Source: Serinus canaria (taxonomy: Eukaryota; Chordata; Aves; Passeriformes; Fringillidae). From it: 64,000 nucleotides of DNA. Below are positions 50,801-63,858 of the stretch, piece by piece. Position numbers and translations under genes: made by a program. Location of the stretch: assembly GCF_022539315.1 (NCBI RefSeq), contig NC_066314.1, forward strand, positions 46,809,180 through 46,873,179, in the 5' to 3' direction. The notes below the pieces were generated by a model. It saw nothing but the letters and a program-made list of their open reading frames with translations, was not told the DNA's origin and searched no databases. Each line of letters starts with the position of its first letter. The stretch's first letter is position 1.

Positions 50801-53800
50801 AGTTTACCAATGCTGGGACAAGTATTGCCTCCTCCTCCTGCACGTTTAACCCTTCAAATAAGAAGGCTGGATTGCACACAGTGAAGGTACAAACACACTC
50901 ACCATGAAGCCTCCTCTTGCAGACTGGTGGCTAGTGAGTTCCTAGGTGGATGGAAGACAGTTTGCAGAGGTAGGACAGGGTTTAAAGTACTATCACCAAT
51001 CCTCCTAAGTTCTTCAGACTTGCAGATAGGCCAGGTCTGACCCACACCTCACTGAAGATGTGAGCCCTTGGCAAGGCTGCAGGTGACTCCCCCAGGAGCC
51101 CTCCTCCAGCTGCACCATTTGAAACCAATCACTGCCATTTAACAAGCCATTTACTTCAGATGTGGAAGGAGAGATCCTCAGAGAGCTTTTCTCACAAGTT
51201 CCTTCCTAACAGACACTCTAGATTCCCCAGGCAGGCAAATACAATTACTACCTTAAAACCAGGATCTTACAATCCAGAGCAAAACTGCTTCTCAGCATGG
51301 GGCAGACTGGGGAACATCCAAAAGCAGGGGAATGCAAGATCCCCAAAAACAGTTTCAGTGGTCCACTCATGCTGAGGAACTGGCTCAGCCTTGCACTGAG
51401 CCATGGCATTGACTGCTGCCCTGGCAGTGAGTGAGGAGATCAGCATGCTCTGTGCATGTTCCCTCTGTGCAGCCCACCTGAAAGGAACCTGGTTCTGTGC
51501 TCCACACACTGGTGGCTGGCCCATGAGCACATTTTTGCTAGGGGTGGCAAGCTCCTTTAGCTTCAGTCAAAGTGCCAGACCCCACAAAGGCAAGATGTGC
51601 CAAGTTATGCACTAGGAATTCGAGTAAGGAGCAAGTCCAGAGCGCTTGTTTGCTTCCCAGATTTTGAGAAATATACCATGTCACTGCAAAATGCTGTACT
51701 CTGCTGTCTCCACACAGGTGCAGGACAAATACAATTTGTACTGCTAAGCTAGTAGCCCCTTTTTATTAGGCTTTTGGGAACATCTGTATATTTAAGCCCA
51801 TTTGCTGCTTCACTAGGCTTCCTGTGCAGCCATAATTTAACAACTGGGGTCTTCCCTTCCTCTCCAGCTCACAGAGGGGATCTTATCAGATCCTAATGAC
51901 TCAGGCCACTATCACGTTCCAAAGCCCTCTTTTCATTTCCTGATTTAGAAGAAAAGCTGTTCATGTGTATTTAGTACAGTCTTGATTTGCAAATTCTCTA
52001 TGACCAACAGCCAAACCACACAGGGCTGACTCTTGTTTAGATTTCAGTCCTGTCTACCACATAATTTGGAGGGGGGCAAAAAGGAGTGAGCAAGCACCAA
52101 ATAACTTCTGGGAAAACACAGGCTTTCATTTGCCTACCTGTGTATTTCTTTTCTTCAAAACTGAGACACCACTGTGAACCCTTTTGTCACAGTCCTGGTG
52201 GGGTGCTTGATTCACTGGGAGTTTTACTGCTCATGATGGAAAATGCCACTACAGTTCAACGTCTTGTAATTTAGTTTCCTGTATGTCTGAGTCCTGTTTG
52301 TTATAACATATCTGACAGGAAATCAGGATCTTTGTTGCTTAAGTGTTCATTTACTTCTGTTTATCTTACCACAAATCCATTACTGCCTCAGGCTAGCCTA
52401 CAGTCAGGATCCTCTGTCTGTTTGGTTTCTTCTGTCCAAATTTAATTTTTTTATTTAGTTTTCAACAACTCAATACAATATAACTCTGGCTTTTATGTTG
52501 TATCATGCTGTGTGAGCCCTTTCTTGAATGCTTGCAGTAGGGACTATGAGAACATGGTGACACTACAGACTTAATATTATGTCCTCCTGGTGGAACTGGC
52601 ATCTAAAACAGAATCTCTGCCTCTCACACACATATACACACTCACACTTCCACAAATACATTCATAGCAAAACCTACTCAATGTAAAGTTGGAGCACGTT
52701 GAATTGTGTCATTTCCTAATGACTATGCCTGGTTTATACTATTCAATAAGATTTCAAAACTTTCCTGTTTCACTGAAATAGGTTCCCTGGGTTACTAATG
52801 ATTTTGACTTGCATAGCACATGACCTCCTGCAATGCTTTTCCCACGTTCTGATTCACTGAGGAGTGAGTGAATTTCTTAGTGAAAATCCTCCAAGCTGCC
52901 CTGGGAACATGCTATCAGTGGGAAGTTCAAATTTCTTAGATGAACAAATGTGGTTTATATAACCATATCATCTATCAGTTCCCCCCCTCGGTCTTGCAAT
53001 AATTACTGAACACATTAGACTTATTTGACAGAAGGATACATAGCTCAGAGTTGATGGTTACAGGAATTGGTGGATGAGAGATAGCAAGAGACCCAGTTCA
53101 AAGTCACCACTGATAGAAAGTCAGGATATACTGTGATAAATTAATTAGGAGAATGGCTGTCAACTCTCTAGGTCTTTTCTGGAAGCCACAATCTCTGATG
53201 GCTACTAATTGCAATGAAGAATATAGAATTGTTAGCACAGTTCAATTGTTACCCTGGTAAATCATAACAAATATACTAAATTCACATGTATAGTGACATT
53301 ACCTACACATAAAAGTTTCACCATAAACTCAGATCCCAGTCATGGATTGGACACTAATTTCTCTGTAGCAGTGGAAACAGGTCTGCTGCAGAGCCCTAAC
53401 CCAGGGGCAACAGTCCAAGTGCTCCAGCACCAAGGAGTTCCTGAGAGCTGCCACAAAAAGGTCTCCAATTAAAGATGACTCAAGGGCTGAAAACAGCTAA
53501 GTGATTTCCACTTTCTACTTAAGTGTCTGCATAAATAGTTTGTTCAAAAGACTTTGCAACAGAAGAAACACAAGATAACCTAGATTCTATAATCTTGATC
53601 TTGGTGCTGTTCCACTCTATACCACATGCAGTTAATAAAAAAGATGAAGGAGTCAAACATACCAGAGCAATTGTCTGACATATACAATTCAGAAAAATTC
53701 AGTTGTTTGGCTAAAGAGATGGTGAAAAATTTGTGACTTTTATAAACAATGACTGGTAAAAGCAGGCTAATATATGATGGTATGTTGTACCAACTTCTCA

Positions 53801-54580
53801 GAGCATCATGCATGGATACCAGCATTTTTCCACAGAGGAGAAACAGCAGTTAGCAAGCTGCCAGGATAAACAGTTTCCCACCAGGATTGTTACATTTCCA
53901 TTTTCACCTCTGTAGGTGTGTATTTCCTTGTTAGATGAAGCACATGGACAGATTGGAGCACTGGCTACACTGAGCAGAGCCCACCCCCAGGTGACAGTAT
54001 ACCATGCAGGCAATTTGGGCAGCCCAGGACCAGTTTCCCTGTCCCAACTCAGGGAAGCCCACTAGGCTGGATTAATATCTTGACATTGCCAGCCGAAAAC
54101 AAATGAAAGTCAGACTGCCCCATTACTCATCCATCTGATTACATCATGGTGTTTGCCTGGCTCTTCTTTTCTGGCTGTCTTACCCTCCAGACTAAGGACT
54201 GAATTTTGACTGTAAGCTGAATGGGATGTCATTTGGTACAGCCCTATTTATCAAGAGCAGCCATAAAACTATCCAGCACTTTTAAAAAAGTCCAGTCACA
54301 GTATCTGGCAAGTTGTCATTGAATAAATTTCTCAAATCAACTATCCTGGGTGAAATACTATTTCTTTTTATCATTTCTAAATTAACTGCTCTCCCATTTC
54401 ATCAAGTATACCTTTGGTTATTATGAACAAACCTTCATATGAGCTGACCCTCCAAAGGTTCAGAGTCAATTTACATAAGTCCTGGAAGTTCAGCATTGCA
54501 TCCAATGCCCCCTGAGCCTCTCAGGAGCTTAAGATCTTTTCTCACTATGGTCCAGCTGAGGACAGGTCAGAATATGTCTG
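47900..54580. other. Unique intronic stretch
   Basis: Apart from A-rich and T-rich runs (about 48518, 48778 and 49213) and a CA-rich patch near 52625-52650, I see no element and no exon on either strand. Confidence 0.55.
48518..48540. repeat. A-rich tract
   Basis: An A-rich run with two G-containing interruptions (aaaaaaaaaaagaaaagaaa). Simple sequence. Confidence 0.8.
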
Positions 54581-54584
54581 TTAA

Positions 54585-54675
54585 GTGCCTCTATTCCTCT
54601 TTTCTCATAAAGTAGTGATACCTCCTATCTCTCAAATTTTGCCTTGCTTATTTAATTTAATCATTAACCTTCTGC
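54585..54675. mobile_element. Weak MIR-like remnant
   Basis: taagtgcctctattcctctt then ctcataaagtagtgatacct loosely follows the MIR core phrase for gcctcagtttcctcatctgt and the downstream gataatacct. The match is poor and may be chance. Confidence 0.2.
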
Positions 54676-55254
54676 AGGCTAAGCTGTTTGTTGTTTTCAC
54701 TGTCCTAAGAGATGTCACCTGCAGCCCTCATGATGCCAAGTTCTAGTCAGCCTTTATGGGCAGAGTGAAGTTGGCTGTGCCTGCGCTCTAAGATGGACAG
54801 CTGAAGTAAGGCAGACAGTTTAAAATAATATTGTGCCAGGATTTAATCTTTTCTCACAGGCTGGTGTTATTAACGAGTTTAGATAATTTTTAACACATCA
54901 ATATAACTTTCATACCCTTTGGATCAGAGTTGGCTTGCCTTAGAGTACACATGAGTGAGCAGCTGCACGCAAAGTCTGTGTAGATGTGCCCTCTGTTTTC
55001 CTTAAGGCAAGGAGCAATAAAAGGCTACAGCCTCATCCATCCTGGACAGCAGTAAATGGGCAATTCTGTCACTTGAAGAAAAAAAAAACCCACTCACTTA
55101 AACTCAGAGAGTTCTCTAGCAGGTGGACAAAACCAAGAGCTGAGGTTTGACTAGACTGCACAGACTCCAGATTTCCCATTACCTCATAGCTGGCTGCCTC
55201 TTCTCTAAGAGAGTCATAATTGATATTCTGAATATATCCCAAAGGAAAAATAAA

Positions 55255-55322
55255 TTAAAAAAAAATAAAAGAGAGAGAGAGAGACAGAGAGAGACACAGA
55301 CAGACAGAGAGAGACAGAGAGG
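55255..55322. repeat. A-rich tract joined to (GA)n/(GACA)n microsatellite
   Basis: aaaaaaaaataaaa is followed by gagagagagagagacagaga and further GACA/GA units to 55322. This compound tract directly abuts the CpG-rich island that follows. Confidence 0.9.
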
Positions 55323-55324
55323 TA

Positions 55325-55700
55325 GGCACCCGTCCTGCCCCACCGCCCTGGTCCCAGTTCGGCAGCCAAGCTCCCTTGGCAACTGCGCACACGAAATGCC
55401 GCTGCGGCCGCAAGATCCCGACTGCCGGTATCCCGCCGGGAGGCACCGCCCGGCCCAGCACGGCACGGCCCGGCCCGGCACGGCACGGCACGGCACGGCA
55501 CGGCACGGCACGGCACGGCACAGGAGCTGCGAAGGCTGAGGCTGGGCGTCACTACCCAAATGACAGCGCGGGGCTCATCCCCCGACAGCCCGCCGGGACT
55601 GCAGAGATGCTCGGGAAGGGGAGCGGGGCTGAGGGGCCACTCGGAAAGAAGGGAGGGCACTTTTCTCCTCCTGAGCCTGGGAGTGAGCAGTCACCATTTC
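55325..55700. promoter_or_regulatory. CpG-rich island inside GRIN2B intron 2
   Basis: The sequence changes abruptly from AT-rich to GC-rich with dense CpG. It includes a NotI-type GCGGCCGC at 55404-55411 and ctgccggtatcccgccggga. CpG is strongly depleted elsewhere in the window, so this stands out. It lies about 8.3 kb upstream of the 599-bp exon. It could be an intronic promoter, an enhancer-type island, or a GC-rich repeat expansion. The open frames across it on both strands (up to 148 codons) are composition effects. Confidence 0.6.
55449..55521. repeat. (CGGCA)n pentanucleotide array
   Basis: Nine uninterrupted CGGCA copies fill 55476-55520, preceded by degenerate cggcc/cggca units from about 55449. 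It lies inside the CpG-rich island and adds many methylatable CpG sites. Confidence 0.92.
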
Positions 55701-58700
55701 CCACTCACAGCTTTCTGGGACAGTGAGTAGCCACAATTCCCTCCACCGCACCTTCCAGATCAGATTCCATCCCTTTGGAAAGGGGGTGCTGCTTGCTCAG
55801 AGTACAATTCCTTGTTGCCTTGAGCTCTCCCAAACCTGACTCAGCTCACTTCAACCTGTGTTTTACAGCAAGGGCTGGGACAGGAGGAATGCCAAATCAT
55901 TGTTCTGTATACGAGGCAAGAAGGCATCACTGTGTAGTTTTCTTTTAAGAGAGATTTTACCCCCTGCCTTATATTTTCAGAGGAGGAGGAAATAATCTGG
56001 GCAAAAAAATGAAGAAACAGTACCCTGGTCCATTTTTGTTTGGCCATGCTGCTGGCAAGCAGCTGTCTCATTAGCACAGAATGTGTATGTCTGCACCAGG
56101 CAACAGGAGGCACAGAAACCATGCACTGCCCCTAAGGCATCTGCTCATCAGCACTGTGTGGAAGCTCCAGCTCACGTCCAGTGGAGCTGCCAAATCAGGA
56201 GAGCTAACTAGTTCAAATCCCAGCCTGCACCATCCTGGTGACCCTTATTCTGGTATTAGATCTAGCTGGGGACTCTCCAAATCTGAGGAGAAGACGAATT
56301 CTTCTCCTGGCCCGTTGGACCAGGCCTCTGGATTAAGTCCCAGCTTTGGAAAGCTACTGTATCACTGAGGTGGTGTGTTGTGAGAGTCCTTGGCTGAAAC
56401 AACAAGGATTCCAATGCTGTGGCCATAGTTAGTTACCTCTTGTGTTCCAGGATGAGTGAAAACTGCACCTACCTTCTCTACCCAGCTCTCCTTCCTCATC
56501 AACCAGCGAGGAGTGCCCCTGTTGGGAAGCTGCTGTCATGTCTGTCTTGCTTATCGAATTGATTCACAAAGTTTTAAATGATTATTGATTGTCCTCATCC
56601 CCAATGGAAACTCTGAGACCAATGAAGTTATTTACACAGATTTTAGACAGGAAAGAAACTCCCTTCTCAAATCTTCTTGAGCTCCCATCTATCAAGTCTT
56701 GAAAACTCAATAGGAGGTTTTTTACAGCTTTACAGATAAAACCACTCACAAATACATGAAGTCTCCTGCATGCACAGATGCCCATCCAAACATATGCAGC
56801 ATCTTCTGCCAAATCCACAGCTGCTGCATTATTTTTTTCTATTATTTTTGTTTGGGATCATAGCTCTTCCATTTCTTTTCTTTGCCCTGATGATTAATAG
56901 CTGTTTTACACGGCTCTTGTTGTTATGAGACTGAGGCACAAGTTGTGGCAAACTCCCTATCGATGGAACAGCCATTTCTGAACTCCGAGTTCAGAATGGA
57001 AACTGTTCTTGGGAAAAGACTGGAGACCACATGAGACTTGTAGAACGAGAGTCTGAGATCATCCCCACTGTTCCTGAAGTACTTAGTATTTACAGTTGCA
57101 AGGGTGATTGCTGCTGTAAGGACCATTATATCCACTTCCATGATCTAAGCATGAACATTTACACTCCTCAGGATTCGATGAAGAGGATCTGAAAGTGGGA
57201 GTTGATCTGACTTTGCAATAAGGGTGATACAAGTTTCAGTTTTGTATATTTTTTTCTTGGACAATGAAAGTCAAGAAGCCCATTTCCAGTCAGCTTAACT
57301 CTGTGCCGAAGCACACATAATTGAATTCAGGTTCTTTCTATACCTACCTGCACATTAATAAATATCTATATATTCAATATGCCCTTGACATAACTTGAAA
57401 GCAGCAGCATAATAAATAAGATACTTTTTGTACTTGAATTCAAATCTTTCTATCTATATTAGGCTTTGTACTTTTTTAAACAAAACCCGAGGCTGAGACT
57501 GAACTGCCATATCTTTTTCAAGATCACACACGCTCATGAGAAACTGAGATTTCTGTCGAGGAGCGACACAGCAGAGAAAGGGAGTGATAGAGCAGCAAAA
57601 TAATTTGCCTCTGCTGGTCATTAATAATAAGAGTAACAAAAGCATCTAAAAGAATAAAAGCCAGAATGAGATGTGTTAGGTATAGAAATAGCTCTTTGAC
57701 TGACTCAAAGGCAAAGCTGGTGCATCTTGTTTTCCTGCATCTCCTTGTCCGTCCTCTTTCTTAACCACATGCTCTGGCACGATGGGGGAGTGGGAAGGAG
57801 ATGGAAGCATCAGCAGGGGCTACAGCAAGCAGGGGAGAAACAAGCTATTCAGTCTAAACACTGCCTGGCCATGGCCTGTGACAAAAGATAAACAAATGAC
57901 CATATGAGGGGAGAAAACAAAAAGTTGTGTCCAGCACTGCACTGGCTGCAAGGGAAGAACCATAGGCTGTGGTGTTTTGTCTGTCCTTCCCCTTTGTATC
58001 ACTCCAAGTCATTCTCTGTCTTCCTGCACTCCTGGTTTCTCACTGCATGCAGGTGTGTGTCTATACAGACATACACATGACCATGTGTACAAAGGCAATT
58101 ACTCGCAGGATGCCTCAAAAGAGGCAAAGTGTCTCATCCCCAGTATGGCAGCTACATTCCCATGCAGGCTGGCAGCACTTGAGTTGGCACCTGACAATGA
58201 TCCCTATGAAATCAGGTGATGGTGCAGCCCAGACTCACTGAGGACCAGTGTCTGCAACACCACACATGCATTCAGAGCTGATTAAGCCTCTGGTTTGTGT
58301 TCTCAGGGAGAAGCCAGGGTTTACACAGGTTGCTTCACTACACAGCCCTGGCCACAGCCCAGAGGAAGACAGATGCCTTCAAATCATGGGTAAAAACACT
58401 CAAGATAGATATAGTTTTAACAGACTTTATTCCTTCTGACAAAATACAGTCCTTCAGGACTCACCTTCCATGGAGTCAAGTAGTCATGTAAATAATATAC
58501 ATCAAGAAGATCTGAGTTTAAAAAAAAAAAGCAAAACAAACCAGAAATGAAAAAAAAATCAAAATTGTTTTTTCGTTAGGTAGGTCATAAGAGGGAATAT
58601 TTGTGGGAAGGGTTTAGCCACAGGAAGGTTTCTTTCAGGGTGCAGCTAAGGAATTCTGAAAGCTGATAAAAAGACATCACTCTGGTCATCTAGCTTCAAG

Positions 58701-58701
58701 A

Positions 58702-58718
58702 TTTTTTTTTTTTTTTTG
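58702..58718. repeat. Poly-T run
   Basis: Seventeen T in a row in unique intron. Confidence 0.85.
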
Positions 58719-60854
58719 CTAGTGGGAAGTGGTTTTTTCTCTTTTTTATATAAAACTTCTGAATATCTCCTCCTGAGAAGCACCGAGATGAAAAAATTTT
58801 CCTTCCACAGTGGTGGCTAGTGCAAGGAGCTCAACCTTTTCATTATCTCAGTGCCTTCAGGACGTGTACATTCCTACACTAGGCATTTGTCTGCACTGCG
58901 TAGGAGCCTGCAGCAGTAGCTGTGCACCCTTTATCTCAGAGGACATTCTCCTCTTCTGTGTGCTAAGAGTAGAAGGAGCAGCATTGAAGAACGATGTACA
59001 TTTATTATCTTGGTGTTGGTGCTCTTCAAGGCATGCAGCCTTGCGGACTGGGCAAGCTCAGTGAATGAAGCGCACAGCATGGAAAACATCAACCCAGCGT
59101 TCTACAGCTCATTTGGTGTCCAACTGCTCCTGTTATGTCACCCAGCAGTTTCTAAGGGCTGACAGTAGATCTCTGTGCTTTTGCTCCTCAGGCTAATCCC
59201 ACTAACTTCATAGTGTTATCATGCTCTCTAAATGGAAGTGAAAATATGGTCAGGCTCCCTGTGCATTCTCACTAGGCTATGGACAAACCTCTCTATTCAT
59301 CGGTGGAAAAACATGGCCTCACTGGCCTTCCTACTGAATCTCTCTATATACTGTAACTCTAGGATATCCAATGAAGAAAAAGTAAGCAATATTTTCACAG
59401 ATTTTTATGCTTTACAATGTACATATTCCATTCCTCTATAGCGCTGAGGGTGCTAAATCAAGGGCCATGCATTCCCCTTCAGCTGCCTTTGGGGGTTGGA
59501 GGTGGGGGGCTGCTCAGGTGTGTTTCATTGCTATGCACAAATTGTTGGGTCCCCAGAAGATTTTCATTTCCCTCCATAAGCACCAGCATGTCTGTTTCAA
59601 CAGAAATTAATCATACCAGCCCTCCCAGTCTTGGACTCCGTCTTTCTCAGGGCAGTTTGCTTCCTTACACAAGGTCAGTTGTGTATCTTGGACTTGGACA
59701 AAGAAAGTTCTCAGTTCTCTGGGAATTCTGACAGCAGCATTTTAACAGGGTACAGTGATGCTGTGCAAGTTTACAGTCTAAACTTAACATGAACAGCATT
59801 TCAAGAGAAGTGCCTTCTCTTGGGGAGGACTTCAGGCAGGCTGATCATAATCCTTCCTGCTGGGATATGGACATATCACCACTGGTGGTGAATCTTGGCA
59901 GGGGATTTTTCAGGACTGCAAGTGGGCAACATCTTCCATCCTATAGCTTCCAGCAAACCACCTCCTCAGAGTTTATCAGTTATCTTGCATTCTTTACAGA
60001 CTCAAAAGGCAGATTATTGCCTCTTGAGGTGTCAAGAGCTTTTGCTACAGCTTCTGGGTTTCCCTGAAATGCCCTCTTCTAGGTATTGATTGAGCTAGGT
60101 ATTGCAACTGAAAAGATTTTCATTTAGCAAGTTTTTTTTTGCACTCCTCACAGTGCAGAGGGAATACATTAAGTGAGATCGCTTTGCTCACCCATTTTTG
60201 CATAAGCTCGTTCTAAGTGCACTATGCAATTGCTTTAATTCCCCAGCAACAGCCTCCTCACATTTTCAGACCTCTCAAAACCATGTCTATGTTGTATAAT
60301 GCCACATCCCTACCTCAGAAATGCCAGAGCTAACCTAGAAAGACCGTAAGGCACAGCAACAGCTTGCAGAAGTATTACCTGGGGTCCTTGAAGCTGCAGA
60401 GTGGTGTCAGTACAGTCCCTGAGCTACATTTGTTATGATACAATTGTGCCATTCTTCCAGGTAGCCTGTTGGGTGCTATCTGAAGGTCCACACATGATGC
60501 CATGTACCAATGACCTTCTCAAGACTCATTCCCTTCCTGCAGTGTCTAGGCACCCCAGTATCTCACAGTGCTCCCTCCCCACCACAGCTGCCATGGCAGA
60601 CTTACCCTTGCTGCCTGCTCCTCAGGCTCCCCTTGGCCCCAGCACCTCAGCAGAGGTGTTTTCCACTCCCAGAACCCAGGGAACAACTTTAACCTCTCTC
60701 CTTGGACCCTTCTCCTGCACCCTCAGCCCCACAGGGTCCCTCCACACCAGCTCCCCTCCCACCCACTTGGCACAGGACAATCACAACCACGCTGGCATTG
60801 GGGCAGCAGGAGGTGGGGCCAAAAGGCCAGCAGACGGTGGGTTCACAGCCACAC

Positions 60855-61020
60855 GCATCCCGATTAAGGATCCAGCTTTGTTTCCATGGCAACGTGCAGA
60901 GCCACGGCAGCACGGTCCCTTCCCGCAGCGGCCGCGCTCCGTGCCCGACGCCGCTCAGCCCTCCCGCCGCTGCCCTCCACGGCCGGGGCTGCCGGCAGTG
61001 ACCCTTCGTGCTCCTTCCAG
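60855..61020. promoter_or_regulatory. Second CpG-rich island in GRIN2B intron 2
   Basis: Dense CpG between about 60890 and 61010, including GCGGCCGC at 60928-60935, cgctccgtgcccgacgccgc and cctcccgccgctgccctcca. Flanking sequence quickly returns to CpG-poor. An X-box palindrome sits at its edge. This is consistent with an internal promoter or an RFX-bound regulatory island, but no TATA box, initiator or transcript evidence can be read here. Confidence 0.55.
60880..60893 (+). promoter_or_regulatory. RFX-type X-box at the edge of a CpG island
   Basis: GTTTCCATGGCAAC fits the X-box with both half-sites present and the second half-site GGCAAC ideal. Its position at the start of a CpG-rich island makes it the best-placed of the X-boxes in this window. 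Confidence 0.55.
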
Positions 61021-61149
61021 AGCCCGACAGATTAGGGCTCACAGATTTCCCACCCACCATGTGCCAGCCAGAAAGAGGCAAATAAAGATGCGCCAACTAA
61101 TAGCAGTGACAGAAATAACACCTCCCATCGCAGCTGAGCTGTAAACCCC

Positions 61150-63790
61150 TTAGAACAGCATTACAGGGAAATAAATGTGTTTTCTTTCCTAGAAGCCGGC
61201 AAGCATAAGCAATGGGATGCAGTTCAGGGAAGTAAAGTATTTTTTTTTTCTACGTGCAGGTAGCACACAGCTAAACAGCCCACACTCCTCTTGATCTCAG
61301 CCAAATGCTACTCACAAAGCCCACCCAAGCCCACCTTTCCAAGCAGGTGGTCCCAGAGAGCACACCTTCCCATGGGACAGCACTAACACTCTTTCCAAAC
61401 AAGGGTATCACCAGGCTGCTCTGCTTGGCCCCCACAGCAGGAAGGGAAAACACCAGAGAACAACCAGGACACTGGGCCTGGGAGCTTGCACCCTCCTCAG
61501 CACCTCTCCAGGGAGAAGCATGACATGGTCAGATGTTTCTTCAGGCCTTCTGCAGTCAGAAAATCTACCTTCCAGTTTAGAACTGAATCGCAAGCAGGAC
61601 TGCTCAAGATTTCTTTGCCATTTCTACAACATCTAAAGGGTCGTCTGATGAGAAACGGTTGGGAAAATTAATCCAAATTAACTTAAGTTGTGAGTTTAGC
61701 ATGAATTCATTAAATCACATTAGCCTTGAATGGACACAGTTCTTCCAAATTAAAGCAACCCTTAGAAGAAAATTGAACCAAACTGAATTAGGGTCCTTTC
61801 AAATCCAAAGAGCAGAGTGCCTACATGGGGTTTGATATCATTAAGAAACAGCAGTCTGGGAGGGATGTCCCAGAGAGTTTTTCCATATTACTCTTTTCAG
61901 GAAGCAATGATGCTCTCCCTGGAAGGAAGCTAGGTTTCTCACTTTCCCATGTGATTTGAAAGTTGCTGTGCTGATGACTTTCTGCTGAAGCCCTTTCCCA
62001 GCCAGTCAATACCTTCAGCTGTAGCTCTTTACCTTGACGAGCACTATTGCTGCCAGGCTATTTTCACATCACTCCTTTTAGTGGAAGGCAGCCTTTTCTG
62101 TTTTCTCAGACTGCATTTTGCCAGGTTAGGTAAGCTACACTGTCTTACTCTCCTCCTGTAAAATGTGTTCTTCCCTCTCTCTACCAACCAGATACTTTTC
62201 TGGCTACACTTGCTTTAATTGGAATAACTGGAATTATACACAGAATTATACACAGAGGAAATTACAGTAGAGACTTTTACAATGATACTGACACGTCCCT
62301 GCCTCGGCAGGGAATATCCTGCCTGGCACCTAGGAATATAATTGCCTTTTATGCTGATGTCTCATATTGAAGACTCAGTTATCACATCAGTAAATAATAC
62401 TCCCACTTTTTCTCTTTTTCATTTGCTTATCACTGGTAATCCTATTGTTTCTAAGATCAATTAGCAGGAGTAACAAAGAATCTTTCCATACAGACTAGCA
62501 GACACTGCAAAGTCTTCCAGACCAGTTAGAGGAAATAGAAATACGTTAGTGTTGCACTCTCCAAAATATTTCTGATGCTCGAGTCCTTAAGATCTAGTAT
62601 GGGTTGTGCCCAAAGCAGGGCTCCAAACCAGGCACTGTAGTCGCATGTCCATCTGCATGGTCCCTGACTTACACTGGTGCACTTCAGCCTTCTTCTACAT
62701 TGTGGTTCTCCAGAATGTCCCGCTCTTCCTGTTTGCTCCCTGATACACTCTGTGTTGACCACGCTATATCACTTACTCCCACGTGTGCACAAATGTCCTT
62801 ATGAACATGATCTCTCACACTTCTACACCATAAACCAGAGCCAAACATTTGGTAACTTTTGTAATTCTGTTGTTTAGAAAGTTTCAGTTTAGCCACGCTA
62901 CATCTCTCTGAGATGGAAGGAGGGAGCTGGGGAGACAGGTTGGAAACAGGTAATTAATGGAAGTGAGAAAACCAGGTCTCCCATTCAGACAAATAATACC
63001 CATTGAAGGACACAAGCAAATTTACAGCAAGTGTCACACGAACACAGCCAGCTAATAAAGAAACAGTCTTCATACAATAAATGTCCAATCTTTCCTCTTA
63101 CTACAGGAAATCATTACACTTATCAGCAGAAAGAGGCAAAGAGGAAAATTATTAGGTTCTGATTCAACATTCCATTATTGCCATTCAAGATGGTGTTTAC
63201 CAAGGACTAGGTTACTTTGCAGAAAAATACAACTTTTGTCCTGGTAATTTAGGCCCTTTAAAAATATTAATTCACTTTTTTAATGCAAAATTACTTAAGC
63301 CTAGCTTGTCTGTGTTTGTTTGCTGTCAGTGCTCCCGTATAGGAGTTTTATCTGCATATTCATGTATGGAAATTTGCAAAAACTTGCAGAAGTGTACATC
63401 TACCACGTTCATATGCAAGTATTCAAGACAGAAGTGCTTGTGTGCTCATTCAACAAGGGAATAGAAACAATACCAAATAGATCTCTCTGACCAACCATAA
63501 TTAAGTAAAGAAGCCTGTATCAATCCATAGAGTAAATATTTTCCAAGAAGTTCACTAAGTAAATTCAAATAAATTTGAGGAAATTATGATCTGCACAATT
63601 GATATTCCATAAGCAGAAAAAGCAGCTAAATTCTGAATGAATTACGTGTTGTGAATTAGTCCCCCAGCTCAGAAATTACTATGGCTGGATTACTAGAATT
63701 AAGGGATAATTTAGCATCAATAATACTACTTTATTTTATAGGTACTGCTCAACATCAATTAAAAGACAGATTTTTGTTTCATTTACTTTG
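61150..63790. other. Unique intronic stretch at the window end
   Basis: No element or exon recognised apart from the short direct repeat at 62.24 kb and a T run near 61242. Short open frames only. Confidence 0.55.
62231..62257. repeat. 13-14-bp direct repeat
   Basis: GAATTATACACA occurs twice in tandem. A small local duplication. Confidence 0.75.
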
Positions 63791-63796
63791 TTTGGC

Positions 63797-63858
63797 TTTT
63801 TTTTTTTTTTTTTTGTAGGTTTGGGGGGTTGGTTTGGTTAGGATTTGGTTTGGTTTTT
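63797..63858 (+). repeat. Poly-T run joined to a G/T-rich (TTTGG)-type tract
   Basis: Eighteen T are followed by gtaggtttggggggttggtt, tggttaggatttggtttggt and more T. The G/T strand bias is strong. It is simple sequence with short G runs. Confidence 0.8.

Larger units (their letters stand above)
60401..61144 (+). other. Open frame of 247 codons across a GC-rich region, probably non-coding
   Basis: A Pro/Ala/Arg/Ser-rich translation with no recognisable domain. It overlaps other long frames on both strands, as expected where GC-rich sequence lacks stops. It crosses the CpG-rich island and X-box at 60.88-61.0 kb. I do not treat it as a gene. Confidence 0.5.

Noticed and set aside
55179..55660. 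Coding frames of 88-148 codons over the CpG-rich island on both strands
   Set aside because: The translations are low-complexity products of the pentamer array and the GA tract, with no domain and overlapping frames.
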